Shown here piece after piece: positions 34,226 through 46,303 of a stretch of DNA of 64,000 nt. Where the stretch lies: positions 84,802,384-84,866,383 of the forward strand of contig NC_089587.1 of assembly GCF_019320115.1 (NCBI RefSeq), given 5' to 3'. Source of the stretch: Miscanthus floridulus. Its lineage: Eukaryota > Streptophyta > Magnoliopsida > Poales > Poaceae. The notes under the pieces were generated by a model. The model was not told the origin of the DNA. It was given only the letters and a program-made list of their open reading frames with translations, and did not search any database. The translations under genes were made by a program, and so were the position numbers. How positions within the stretch are numbered: the stretch's first letter is position 1; every line of letters begins with the position of its first letter.

Positions 34226-35700
34226 GACGCAGGATCCACGACTATGACTAGCTCTCTTTTGGGTGTTGCTTGCTCTCTAGATCAATCCTTTTGATTTGCT
34301 CCAACTAAGTATATCAAATGTTCCTTGGATTATCACTTCCATTTTAACCTTCCATGAACCACACTTGGTTTACCTACAAAAGATGGCAAGTCCCTACACT
34401 AGGGAGAAGTGACCTCTCTCCAAAGAACCATCTTTGACACTCACTTGAAATGAATTGATTGATTGATCCAAGTGATGGACTTAACTTGATGTGTAACCTT
34501 GAATCCTTCTTCTTTAAGTCCTTTTCTTTCTGCTTGTCTAAGTCCTTTTCTTTCTACAAAATGATCTCCAAATTATCACTAGAAGTTAAACTTCATCTTC
34601 ATCTTGAGTTTGATCTTGATCTTCAAATTGAGTACCAAATATGTGCCAAGTATACTCCACAATCAAATGGCCTTGTACTCTTTGCTTGTCATGCTTCTAG
34701 ATCAATCCAAAACCAAACTTAGGTACCTCAAACACTTATAAACATGTTTCCAACTTGAGGACCTTTCAATCAAAGTGACTCTTGATTAATTCAATAGTTC
34801 TCACTTTGCTAGCAGATTCTGTACCCTTCAAAGAAAAATACATATCTTCCAATGTACAAACTCAAATGCCATGAAATTTGGTGGAGATATGCTTCACTAA
34901 GTTATCTAGCAGCTGTAAAAAATTGGTCTTCATTTGACTTCTAGATTGCTACCAGATTTTCAATTCTTCCACTACTGCTATATGCTAAAAACTGCTGCAC
35001 TATAACTGACAAAATCCACTCCAAACCCGAAGCATTTCTTATCCAATTCTCATGAAATTTTCACAGCCACTAATACCATAAGTCTAGAGCATGCATACCA
35101 AATTTCAAGACAATCAAAATAGATTTGTTCACTTAAACTCAGACTTGATCTTCAGCTAGCTCAGTTTTCCAAATATAGGACAGATTTCTTCACATGAGCT
35201 ATTCTTGTTCAAATTAAATCAAACTTGAAACTAACTTATTTGAATACTTTCACAAGACTATAAATCCATTCAATCTACTTATTAAAAGTAATCTTATAAA
35301 TTTATCCAACTCAAATCAATCCAAACTTGATTACTAATCAATTTATCCATTCAATCATCTCAGAGCAAGCAACATATGTATATTTATCCAATTCAACCAA
35401 CTCATATGCACCCAAATGAATGAGATCAACTAGAGATATACCTTGGTTAGTTCATGATCATTCAATAGCAAGCTTCAACTCAAATATTTGCAAGCCACCT
35501 AACTATAGCCAATGAATCATCCACAACTTGACAAAATGCACTTGTATGTTGTAGCACTTGGACTTCACTCCATTTGACTTGGCATTGGGATAGGAATAGC
35601 ACTAAGCTTCAATACTTGACTCAACATATGATGAACAATAAGAATTCCATTGAATCAAGCCTCCAATGTCATGATACCTACATATATTCATCCACTGTCT
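34226..35700 (-). mobile_element. Non-coding 3' internal region of Sirevirus element A
   Basis: The reverse complement aligns along its length with 55200-56640 inside element B (for example the TTGACTCAACATATGATGAA block at 35608). No pol coding sequence is present. It ends abruptly at the junction with the element D LTR. Confidence 0.7.
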
Positions 35701-37697
35701 TGATGGTACCCAAACTAAGTTTGGGTCCTCTCAAGTTAGGTACAACATACTTAGGCATAGCCTTAGTATGAATAGTGGGATAGTTTTGTAATTAACAACC
35801 AATGAGGTATCATTGCCATCCTTCCTAAGCATAGAATCATCATCAATTGAAATAGGCTTAGGAGAGTTACCTAGGGGACATGAATGAGCCATGTGTCCTC
35901 TTTCCCTGATATGAGTAGCACTTTCCTCCTTGATTGAGCCTTTTCTTCATTGCTCATGTGGTACTTCTCATTGCCTTTCTTCTTCTTATTTGCTTGAGCC
36001 ATCTTCTCAAGCTTGTTTGGACAACCCGAAGCTAGGTGGCCCAATATAGTCACAACTATGGCACTTGATGTGAGCAATCATCTTCATCTTTTCTTCTTTG
36101 TTCTTGCTTACTTTCTTTGTGTCTTGATGTCATCCTTGGACGCATTGCTCTTTCTCTTGCCTTTTCACCCCTTCTTTTTTCTTCTTCTTCATCATCAAGT
36201 CACCACCATCTTCATGGTTGATCTTGATTTGCTCTTGGGGTGTCTTCTCTTCTTGCTCAACTTGTGGCTTTGATTGAGGCTCTTCTTGTTGCCTCACCAC
36301 TTGCTTGGTTGGGCACATAGAGGTGAGATGACCCCATGTGTGGCACTTGAAGCACTTGACATGCTTTAGCCTCTCTTCTTCCTTGTTCAACTTGAGCTTT
36401 TCTTCATTGGGGCAACCATTTGCAAGATGTCCCACTTCATGGCATTTGAAGCATATGAAATGAGATAGCTTCATTTGTTCTTGCTTCTTTATCTCTCTTT
36501 CATATCTTTTCTTGCCCCATCTTTTGCCTTTGATCTTGCTCTTGTTGAAGCCAATGCCACTCATGTCACCAAAGTTTCTTTGACTCTTCAACATATGCTC
36601 AAAGGTGAATTTAGAGTTGTCGCACCTCTCTAACTTGTTGCTCAAATCCTTTACTTCACTTTTGAGCTCAATGCTCTCCTTCAAAATGTTAGTCTCACAA
36701 GACATAGAAGTACAACAAGCGTCTAAATGTGAAGAACAAGGCATATCTAATAAATCATAGCATGAGGTGGATACATTCTTCTTGCCTACATCACAAGGGT
36801 TAGCAACATTATGTGATTGATCATTTGACCCTTGTGAAGAGCCCTCACTAGTTTTAATTTTTTCATTGGAAAGCTCTTTAGTGAGAAAAGCATGGTCTTG
36901 TACCAAGTTATCATGATCAACACTAAGTTCCTCATGAACCAATTTTAGCTCCTCATGTGAATAGGTAGTAACATAAAGTAGATGCTTTTGTTGTTCACAT
37001 GTGTTCTTTAGAAAAGAGTTTTCATTTTTCAATTTCTTGGTTTCAGCCATCTCTTTTTCTAAAGCTTTGATCATGCAACCATATCTATCTAGAAGCTCCC
37101 CATATGAATCAAGATCAATCACATTTGCATTAGATACCTTAGTGTCACCTTGTGACATGAAGCAATGTGACGTATTTGGAGAGCTTAAGGAAACATCACT
37201 CTCATAGCCCGAGCATGATCCATCATCATCACCATCAATCTTGTCAAGTGGTCTTGTGGTAGAGGTATCATCATCATCACTTGACCATGAGGTGGAGTAA
37301 TCTTCCACAATCACTAAATTGTGGTCATGCTCAACACGCTCATGTGCCTCCTCCTTGGGCTCATCATCATCATCATCATCATTGAAGACCGTCCCATATT
37401 TCTTGTTGAGATAACTCCAAATCTCATGGGCAGTTTTCATGTCAATGATCTCTCCGAATATGCTATCATCCAAAGATCTATACATGATGTCGATAGCTTG
37501 GGTGTCGAGATCTAGGCATTTTTCTTGTGCTTGAATTAGATTATTTTCATCCAACACATAAGAAAGGCCTACATCTACCATCCACCACGTTTGAGGGCTA
37601 ATAAATTTAAAATTGCATATCATCCATTTTTTCCACCGTGCAAAGTGTGTGCCATAAAAATGTGTGGACAATCAACATCTAGCCCATAAGTCGCCAT
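35700..37697 (-). pseudogene. Sirevirus-type gag gene, element A
   Basis: Gag would form the virus-like particle and bind RNA. The start is the ATG at 37697, about 40 bases past the primer-binding site. The N-terminal part is followed by Asp-rich and coiled-coil segments and then zinc knuckles: CX2CX4HX4C at about 36450 and 36340, a third near 36050 and a damaged fourth near 35900. A frame of 513 codons is open from 37671 to 36130, but a frameshift near 37665 separates it from the start. Further breaks lie at 36130 and near 36048. No protease, integrase or reverse transcriptase follows. Nearly identical to the gag at 60515-62225. Spread would need enzymes from a related element. Confidence 0.8.
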
Positions 37698-37732
37698 CCT
37701 CTCGGGTCGGTGAAGACCACAAATGAGAGACC

Positions 37733-37747
37733 TCGGCTCCGATACCA
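37733..37747 (-). other. Primer-binding site of element A
   Basis: On the minus strand GTGGTATCGGAGCC, a variant of the initiator-Met tRNA site TGGTATCAGAGC, just inside the LTR end. One base differs from the usual site. Confidence 0.75.
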
Positions 37748-37749
37748 CT

Positions 37750-40205
37750 TGTAGGGTCGAGATGGCGGACTAGAGGGGGGTGAATAGTCCTTTTTAAAAT
37801 TAAAACGCACCGGCTAACCGAAACAAATGTGAAAATAAAACTAACGGTCTAGACAAGACTACACCCCTCTAAGTCTCAAGCACCTTAAAATGGTTCTAAA
37901 CAGGCAACAAAGGTATCGGGCTAGCTAGAGCTCACCTAACAATTCTAGCTTGCAAGGTCACACAAACCTATGCAACTAGTACTTCAAGCAACCGGGGGAG
38001 CTCCTACACAACTAGTCATGCAAAGCGCACAAAGCTCCTAAGCTCACTAGCAATGTTCAATAACAAGGCTACTAATGCCAAATTAGAGAGCACAAATTAC
38101 TTAGCTACATGAACTAAGCAATGTGACTAACAAGGTTACTCAAACCAAATTAGTCACGCAAGGGAGCTACTTCTATGCTACACAAGCAAGAAGGTAACTA
38201 GCAAGCTACACAAGCTAACTAATTACAAGAGCAACTACACAAGCACAATATATGAATATGTAAATACAAGCTTGTGTAAAGGGATTGCAAACCAATGGGA
38301 TGAACAATGTTGACACAAAGATTTTTATCCCAAGGTTCACTTGGTTGCCACCAAGCTAGTCCCCGTTGAGACAACCTCCAAGGTTGCCGTCGGTCCTCTT
38401 GCTAGTGGTGACCCACAAGTCACACTCTCCCACATGGAGTGCTTACCACAAGCTCTAGCACTTTGACACGGCCGGACCACTTGTCGCCCTTCGCGTCTCG
38501 CTCTACTAGAGTTGCTCTTCGCGGCTCCCACAGGGTGAGCACAATACCCCTCACAATCTCTTCTCCGGAGCACCGCACAATCTTCTTTGCGTGCTTCGAC
38601 TGAGACCACCACCAAGCCATCTAGGAGGTGGCAACCTCCAAGAGTAACAAGCACCACCGGCTTGCAACTCGATCACCTAGTGCCAATCGATGCAATCATT
38701 CAATGCAACGTACTAGAAATCGCTCACTTCATAATGGATTCGCACTTCTCGTAAGCACAAGTGAGTTAGAGGCTTCTCAAACTAAGCACACACAAGGGCA
38801 ACACATCCCCAAGGTGCTCAACATCAGCCAAGACCGAGCTCCACCTCTATTTATAGCCCCCAAGCCAAATAGAGCCGTTGGAGCCAAGTAGCACATTTCT
38901 GCGCGGTCACCGGACAACAACGTGCGGGCACCGGACATAGGGTGGCGGTACCCAATGGTCAAATTGCATTGGCTATTTCAACTAGCCGTTGGTACCCTGG
39001 TACCGGACATAGGGGGGCGGTGCACCACCCTAGGGGTGGCGGTGCCCCCCAATGAGTTTCCCCCTCTCTGGAAAAAGGGGCGGTGCCACACTGCCATGGT
39101 CACCGGACAGTCTGGTGACCAAAACTTTCCCCAAATCAAATTCCACCACTTCAGGTTTGTATATCTATTCGTTAGCTTTCCAAAAAGTCCTAGATCATCA
39201 AAATTGGAGTTCGGAGCTAGGAGTTATGCCCGAAATACGAAAGGTTGTTGCTGCTGTTTTTGGGCACCGCCCTGGGGTGGCGGTGCCCTGTCCGGTGCAC
39301 ACCAAAAAGGGCGGTGACACCCTTTACAATGGCCGGAAGTTGGCTACAAGTTAGGTTGCAACTTCTGATCCCCGGACAACCAAAACCTTGCCATTTTCTT
39401 CTCCTTTTCAACTCTTAATTGATCCAAATTAACTCCAACACCTTCTCCTTTGCAAAAGTGCTAACATCATCAAGTGTCCACCATCTTGTGCATGTGTGTT
39501 AGCTTTTCACAAACATTTTCTAAAGGATTAGTCACTTAATTCACCACGCCACTCGATCCTAGCAACAATGCAAAGTTAGATCACTCGAGTGGCACTAGAT
39601 GACCGATATGCAAACAAGTTTGCCCCTCTTGATAGTATGGCCATCTATCCTAAACCTAGTCATAAACTTCTCTACACACCTATGACTAGTGAAATGAAGT
39701 GCCCTATAGGTTTTACCTTTGCCTTGTGCATTCCATTCCATCTCCTCCGATGTTCATGCAACACATGCACCAACCTTGATCAACAAATGATATGATCCAC
39801 TTCATATCATTACGTGACCATATTGGTTCATCGATCTTGACCTCACTTGCTCTTCACCATTGCCTTCGTCCATCAGCGCCAAGTCTTGCTCAAGCTTCAT
39901 AGCCACATGATCCATCACTCCAAAGCCTCCAACTTGCTCTTCATGCTTACAACTGGCCCATCAAGCCAAGTCTTGTCTCGATCTTCTCCACCTTAGTCAC
40001 ATGACTCAATGTCATATCTCATATGCAATGAGCTCCTTCATCACATGTGTGAGCTTTGCAACATATCCAAACCATTTTCACCATCATGGCATGAGTTGCT
40101 CGCACAAGTGTACTTGTGGACTAATTACATGTGTATCTCACTCAAACACATATTAGTCCACCTAAGGTTGTCATTCAATTACTAAAACCAAACAAGGACC
40201 TTTCA
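37750..40205 (-). mobile_element. Complete Sirevirus LTR (2456 bp) with internal sequence on both sides
   Basis: On the minus strand it starts TGAAAGGTCCTTG at 40205, ends CCCTACA at 37750 and has a TATAAATAG box at 38855-38847. 38900-39300 is packed with CACCGGAC, GGGCGGTG and GGCGGTGCC words, the CG-rich palindromic signals of Sirevirus LTRs. The left side is primer-binding site plus gag; the right side is a polypurine tract and 3' internal sequence. It matches 62278-64000 with roughly 1% differences by eye. Confidence 0.85.
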
Positions 40206-41239
40206 ATCTTCCCCTTTTTGGCAATTGATGACAACTCTACAAAGATATGAAAATTAAGCATTTTTGGATTCATGTTGCTTGCCCAAGCAATTTTACCACG
40301 TGTAAATGATTTTGGATAAGTACCACAAACCCGAATAGGTAGTATTAGCTCCCCCTACATATGTGCTATAGTGTTTGGTTTAAAGCTCGCACATATGCAT
40401 ATATTGGAATTGTTGGAGAGTAATTACTACCAATGATGCTAAGGTGTAAAGAATTAACCTTTGATGCGTGATACCAATCGGAGTGCACATTTTAACACCA
40501 TCCTTAGCACCATGAGTAGCTAGACAACAAAAACACTAGAAACCCCATGAGATCAACATTATAAGCAAGGTTCTAGTTTTTGCTTGAAAAACACAAGTCT
40601 AGCTACCATCCTATGCATGCTAGTTATCAAATCATCAATCAAGTTCTATAACTAGCATACAACATACAAGCATGTATATCAAATTTAAAAACTTATGCAA
40701 TGCAAGCAAACACTTGAATATGCACATATCAATGCAACCAATAAAATTCATAAGCTTGCTCCCCCTACTTGTGTGCTTCTCTTATCCAATAATTTTGAAT
40801 ATGCACATATCAAATGCAGCCAATCAAATTCATGAGCTTGCTCCCCCTACTTTTGTGCTTCTCTTATCCAAGAATTTTGATCCTTCTCCATTCTTCAATG
40901 TTGCTCCCTCTTTGTCCTTTTTCCATGTCCAACTTCTACTTCTCCCCATGATGCATTTACATATCTTTGAACTTCTCATTTGTCATCAATTTCCATAAAA
41001 GGTGTGCTTCTCATTGATGCAAAGGATTGCATTTGGGTAGATGGTTGACACTTGAATCTTAATTTTTGATGGACACTACCATATGTTGGAATGACACCAC
41101 CATAGCCCTTGAGATCACCCATGTAGGATCTTTGGCCTTGATACCAATCGGTGGGGCACCTCCCCCTATGTCATAGCATGGGTCATCCAATTGATAAACT
41201 TAAACTCTTGTATGTGACGGAACTTGCTTCACTTGATTA
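40206..41239 (-). mobile_element. 3' internal end of a Sirevirus-type element (E, minus strand)
   Basis: A minus-strand polypurine tract (GCCAAAAAGGGGAAGAT, about 40222-40206) abuts the LTR. The rest is non-coding with repeated words around AGCTTGCTCCCCCTACTT (40753, 40838). Homologous to 32483-33308 in inverted orientation. It is cut on its right by gypsy LTR 3. Confidence 0.7.
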
Positions 41240-42554
41240 TGTAACACCCTAAAATTTGCTTCTTAGAAAATAGAGCAAAAATGGTTTAATTTTGAATTTT
41301 TGTGCTCACGAAACATAGGAAAAATAATATTTTTATTAAATTAAAATTCATCATAGGGTTTAGAACATGGTTGTGCATACATGCTGCTGCATTTGTATTT
41401 TTGTAATGAGTGGTTTTGATCCAAAACCAAAATGATTCAAATGCTTTTGAAACTAAATTTGAAAATGGCTTTGAAATAAAAGAAAAAAAGGAAAAGGAAA
41501 ACTCGACCTCTTCCCTTTCTAGCCCAAATAGCCCACCGCCTATCCCTCTCTCTGATCCACCTCAGCTGGGACAGCCCAAGCAGCTTGGAAAGCTTCTTCT
41601 CTTCCCCGCTGCGGCCCAGCTTGTTTCCATCCCAGCAGCCCACGCAGGCGCTCTCACTCTGTTTGGCTGACAAACAGGCCCACTCCTTCACCCGCTGACA
41701 CCTCGAGCCTACCGGTCAACCACTCATCGCTATCTTCCTCGCGCCATGGAGGAGCAGAACTCCGTCGTTGGAAATCCACCGCATCCAGATCATGGTTCTC
41801 TCGGATCGTAAGCTGAGCCGCCCTATAAGAATCCCAAGACCCTCCGCATCCCTGTTTCCTCTTCTCCGCCACTGCTAGCCCTAACTTCGCCTTGCGGGGC
41901 CGCACTTGGATGTTGTAGAGCAAAGCGCGTCCGCCCGCTGCTGCTGTCGACACTGTGCTCCGCTTCACCGCCATTTGTGACCCTTTACCGAGTTCCATGT
42001 AGAGGTGAAGAAGCTGCTGATTCCTTTTCCCTTTTCTCTTTTGATTTCCGTTGTTCAACCATCACTGTTGAACGTTGCAGCCTGCAGGAGGCACCGACCA
42101 CCCCGGAGAGCTCCGTTCTATCTCCGTCCATTTTTGCCCGCTAAAACCTCCGCGGTGAGTTCACAGTCTTGCCCTCTTTCTCCCCGTGCTATTCCCATAG
42201 CGAACCGAGGCCTGAAACGCCATTTGGCAAAGCTCCAGTGCGCTCCAGTTCGCCAGCAATGGTGCCACTACATCCCACACCGATGCTGGCTGATCTAGCG
42301 GTGTTGTGCCTGACCCACAGGCCACAGCCGAGACGAGCACGCCAGCCCCTGCATCCCGCATCCCGGCGCGCACGCACGCGCGCAAATGCGCGACATCGCA
42401 CTAGCAAGCCGAGCCAGCAGAGCAGCCATGCGTGCCTAGTTTTGCTCTTTCTAGCTTGATGACGTCATCATCACATCACCCACACATTATGGCCGTTTCT
42501 CCTACAATTAAAAAGACTAAAAGTAAGACTTTTTTGGTGCCGACTTTTTTTGGG

Positions 42555-42886
42555 GTCGCTCCTCCCTTCCAGCCATGTGATACCCCACGCGATAGAAAAA
42601 AAATTGTCATCCCTATGATCCCCGCCTGCTTTGAAGGAAACAAATCGATCACCTGAGGCCACATGCATGGAAGGAAACAATAATCATGCATGGAAGGAAA
42701 CAATTGGCAAAGATCAAGCAAGACTCCTCCCTTCCGGCCATGCAATACCCCGCGCGATAGAAAAAGAAACTACCATCCCTGCGATCCCCGTCTGCTTTGA
42801 AGGAAACAAATCGATCACCTAAGGCCATATGCATGGAAGGAAACAATAATCATGCATGGAAAGAAATAATTGGCAAAGATCAAGCA
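42555..42886. repeat. Two tandem copies of a 166-bp unit
   Basis: CAAATCGATCACCT(G/A)AGGCC occurs at 42641 and 42807, and the flanking CCTCCCTTCC and GCAAAGATCAAGCAAGAC blocks repeat at the same spacing. Each unit has an internal duplication of a CATGCATGGAAGGAAACAA word. Confidence 0.85.
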
Positions 42887-43167
42887 AGACAACTCAATGA
42901 GGTTGGCCCTTAATTTTAGTGTTTCCGGCATGCAGACCTGAAATTAAAAAGTGGCTGCTCTTTGAGAACATCAATGGTGCCAAATAAAAAATGTGCAGGT
43001 TATACATGGTGAGACTGGTGAACCTTCTGCAATTTTCTAAACGAATATTCCCACCATTCGTATGTAGGTCCATTCCCCTACGTTTCTTCGTACTCCAATT
43101 AGCATATAATATGAAAGTATTGTTGTGTTCATCACGACTTCCAGTTGACTACTCCCATTAGCATATA

Positions 43168-43423
43168 CTTCCTCTAACCCAAAATATAAGTCGTTATGGG
43201 ATGTGTGCAGGTCAAACTTTCTCAACTTTGACTAGGTTTGTAAAAAAATACATGCAACATTTATATATCCAAATAAGTTTATTATGAAAATATATTCAAT
43301 GGTCTATGTAATGATACTAATTATGTATTATAAATATTAATATTCTTTTATATATAATTGGCCAAAGTTAAAAAAATGACTTCTCAGGAAGCGAGAATTA
43401 ATTCTATTTTGGGACAGAGAGAG
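43168..43423. mobile_element. Stowaway MITE (256 bp)
   Basis: Ends CTTCCTCTAACCCAAAATAT and ATTTTGGGACAGAGAGAG are the Stowaway (Tc1/mariner) termini. The element is flanked by TA on both sides (43166-43167 and 43424-43425), the expected target duplication. Confidence 0.9.
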
Positions 43424-43710
43424 TATATGAAAGCAGTGTTGAAAATATTTTAACAATCAAGTTCATCTCTGTCTGATTGGTAAGCTTAGACATCATAATG
43501 ACATAAAAAATTTCAACTCTCATGGACACCCTCATGGATCAGTGCAAAGTATTCCAATCCTACAACATACACAAATGGCAATCTTAAAGTTATAATATTT
43601 TCAAAGGGTGGACAATAAAGACCATCTTAGATATTCTGGCATTAGAGTATATATGTGCAGACACATAGGCATGGTGGTGCAAGTGAGCAGTCGGTAGGAG
43701 TCGAGAGTTA

Positions 43711-43828
43711 GGGGGTGTTTGGATCCCAGGATTAAACTTTAGTCCCTGTCACATTAAATTTTTAGATATCAATTAGGAGGACTAAACATGAGCTAATTAT
43801 AAAACTAATTACATAAGTTGTGGCTAAT
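43711..43828 (+). mobile_element. Tourist-type MITE fragment
   Basis: GGGGGTGTTTGGATCCCAGG, then CTTTAGTCCCTGTCACATT and AAAACTAATTACATAAG, are the left half of the common grass Tourist (PIF/Harbinger) MITE. The right half is lost at GCTAATTCGC. Confidence 0.85.
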
Positions 43829-43839
43829 TCGCTTGCCAG

Positions 43840-44514
43840 CTCCGTGTACAGGATGGTATGGAGATGTGGTGGAACTTATTTGTGGATTTGTTGGCACACG
43901 AAAGAAATGGATATCGGAAATCTCTTCCTGCCGGTATAAAAAATAATTTTAGCCGTATCACAAAAAGATCTACACAGTAGAGTTTGTGAGCCTACGACGT
44001 CATGCTCTCTGTGACTGTGTAAATTTCATAAACTTAGCTTTTTGGATTAAATATCACTTTAACATCGGTCATATACTTTTACAGTATTGTTATCTTATCG
44101 TGCGATCCGTGTGTTTTTAGTACAAAAGTTTAGCTATCCCGTAGCAACGCACGGGCACGAACCTATTTACATATATACTTGAACCTGTGTGTACATGATT
44201 ATATGGAGATGTAGTAGAACTTATTCATAGATTTATTGACGCATGAAAGAAATGGATATCGTAGAATTTTTTCTGTCGATATAAAATATTATCTTAGTCG
44301 TATCACGAAAAAGTCTATACAGTAGAGTTTGTGAGCCTGCGACGTCACGCTCTCCGTGACTGTGTTAATTTCACGAACTTTGCTTTTTGAATTAAATGTC
44401 ACTTTGACGTCGGTATTTAATTTAACCGTATTGTTATCTTATCGTGCGATCCGTGTGTTTTTAGGACAAAAGATTTAGTTGTCCCGTAGCAACGCACGGG
44501 CACGCTATCTAGTT
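43840..44514 (+). repeat. Two tandem Helitron 3' ends, about 345 bp apart
   Basis: Unit 1 reaches GTAGCAACGCACGGGCACGA at about 44141-44160 without CTAG; unit 2 repeats the same 340 bases (AGTTTGTGAGCCT at 43981 and 44326) and ends with hairpin and CTAG at 44514. Only the second terminus is complete. Confidence 0.85.
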
Positions 44515-45445
44515 CTTATAGAAAAACAAATCCAGAAATACTATAGAAATACACCACTTACAATCAGTAATCGATCTCCACCGTTTCTTTGTTTTAATTC
44601 TGTTTTGACCCGTTCAAGTTGCGTTAGATCCATAACGACGAGATCTACGTGTTGCTAACAATGTTTAATATATCACTAGCTCTAGAATTTTATGGTTTAA
44701 CTCCTAACTTGAATAATGAATATGCAACAAATATATAAATAAAATATGATTAAATTTACTTTAGTTTTCTAATTTGAAATATAATTTGACTTAATTCCAA
44801 TTGGATATTTCTTTGAAATGTCTTATTTATACTTTTATGCAGTTAAAATAAATGAAGCTAGTAGTTTTCTTTATCTCCTATAAAGTAAATACTTCGGAAG
44901 ACGTTTCTTTTGCACCACAGTTTCGATAAGCGTGCTTCTTTGCATCTGTGTGTTCATAGCAACGTGTCGAACATCTTTAAAACCTTTTCACTCGTTGTTG
45001 CATATGTTTGGTGTATTGTTCTAATTTAGTTCTATTATTTGCTTCGTGTATGATCGAATGGATGCTTGTGTGGTGTTCTATGATTAAGTCTAGTCGGTGG
45101 GCTTTGCGTTGGTGATCTAGAAGAAGTTGGTGATCAAGAAGGAAGAAGTTCTTTGAAGGCTAGGACAAGTTGAGAATCTAAATTTTTAAGGCAAGTGTAG
45201 CATGGGATCATCCTTGTTACCTATTCACTCTAATGTCACTTAATTCATATGCATGTGTCTACCTTGATTCCTATAAGGATATCCTAGCTTTTGTACCTTG
45301 TACCTTGACACCGTGGGATTATGCATTGTGTAGTACTTTGCTAGTGCTCAATTAAATAACCATGATCTGTAACTTGACTAATGGTATATGCAATAAATGT
45401 TAAAATATGATTTTTAGCAACATGGAATAAGGGGGCTAGAGCATT

Positions 45446-46303
45446 ATTTTTATCCTGAGGTTCACTTGGTTGCCACCAAGCTAGTCCCCATTGAGACAAC
45501 CTCTAAGGTTGCCGCCGGTCCTCTTGCTAGTGGTGACCCGCAAGTCACACTCTCTCACGTGGAGTGCTTACCACAAGCTCTAGCACTTTGACATGGCCGG
45601 ACAACTATTCGCCCTTCGCGTCTCGCTCTACTAGGGTTGCGCTTTGTGGCTCCCGCAGGGTGATCACAATACCCCTCACAATCTCTTCTCTAGAGCACCG
45701 CACAATCTTCTTTGCGTGCTTTGATGGAGACCACCACCAAGTCGTCTAGGAGGTGGCAACCTTTAAGAGTAACAAGCACCACCAGGTTGCAACTAGATCA
45801 CCTAGTGCCACTCGATGCAATCACTCAATGCAACGCACTAGAAATCGTTCACTTCGTAATGGATTCACACTTCTCGCAAGCATAAGTGAGTTAGAGACTT
45901 CTCAAACCAAGCACACACAACGACAACACATCCCCAAGGTGCTCAACATCAGTCAATCCCAAGGTCCATCTCTATTTATAGCCTCCAAGCCAAATAGAGC
46001 TGTTGGAGCCAAGTAGCACATTTCTGCGCAGTCACCGGACAACAACGTGCAGGCACCGGACACAGGGTGACGGTGCCCAATGGTTGAATTGCAATAGATA
46101 TTTCAAATAGTCTTATGACCAAAACTTTCTCCAAATCAAATTCCACCACTTTAGGCTTGTAGAGCTATTCGCTAGCTTTCCCAAAAGTCCTATATCATCA
46201 AAATTGGAGTTCGAAGTTAGGAGTTATGCCTGAAATACGAAAGGTTGTTGTTGCTATTTTTGTGCACTGCCCCTGGCACCGCCCTAGGGTGGCGGTGCCC
46301 CGC
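45446..46303 (-). mobile_element. Sirevirus LTR fragment c1
   Basis: Aligns with 38318-39300 of the complete LTR, with a deletion near 46105 that removes the central CACCGGAC-rich part. It is joined to gypsy LTR 3 on the left and interrupted at 46304 by a Tat-type element. Confidence 0.85.

Larger units (their letters stand above)
42480..44514 (+). mobile_element. Non-autonomous Helitron inside gypsy LTR 3
   Basis: The 3' end is clear: a hairpin CCCGTAGCAACGCACGGG followed after 7 bases by CTAG, then T (44514-44515). This is the usual grass Helitron terminus. LTR 3 sequence resumes just after it. The 5' end is uncertain, around 42460-42500. The interior contains a 166-bp tandem repeat, a Stowaway MITE and a Tourist fragment. 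No Rep/helicase gene is present. Confidence 0.7.
41240..45445 (+). mobile_element. Ty3/gypsy LTR 3, truncated at 3' end, with insertions
   Basis: Starts TGTAACACCCTAAAATTTGC, has a TATA-like CCCTATAAG at about 41821, and continues after a Helitron insertion (44530 on) with blocks matching LTR 2: GTTCAAGTTGCGTTAGATCC, GGCAAGTGTAGCATGGGATC, and GGGGGCTAGAGCATT. It stops at about 45445, where Sirevirus LTR sequence begins mid-LTR; about 600 bp of its 3' end is missing. 41410-42460 is GC-rich leader-type sequence with overlapping short frames, none recognised. Confidence 0.75.

Noticed and set aside
36130..37671. A host coiled-coil zinc-knuckle gene of 513 codons
   Set aside because: Directly downstream of a primer-binding site and LTR, with gag knuckle spacing and an almost identical second copy; it is gag.
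38337..38657. 106-codon minus-strand frame, repeated at 62865-63185
   Set aside because: Inside the Sirevirus LTR between TATA box and primer-binding site; best seen as leader sequence, no domain.
38922..39354. Overlapping plus-strand frames of 100-131 codons (also 63450-63882)
   Set aside because: Opposite strand of the CACCGGAC-rich LTR region; repeats keep frames open.
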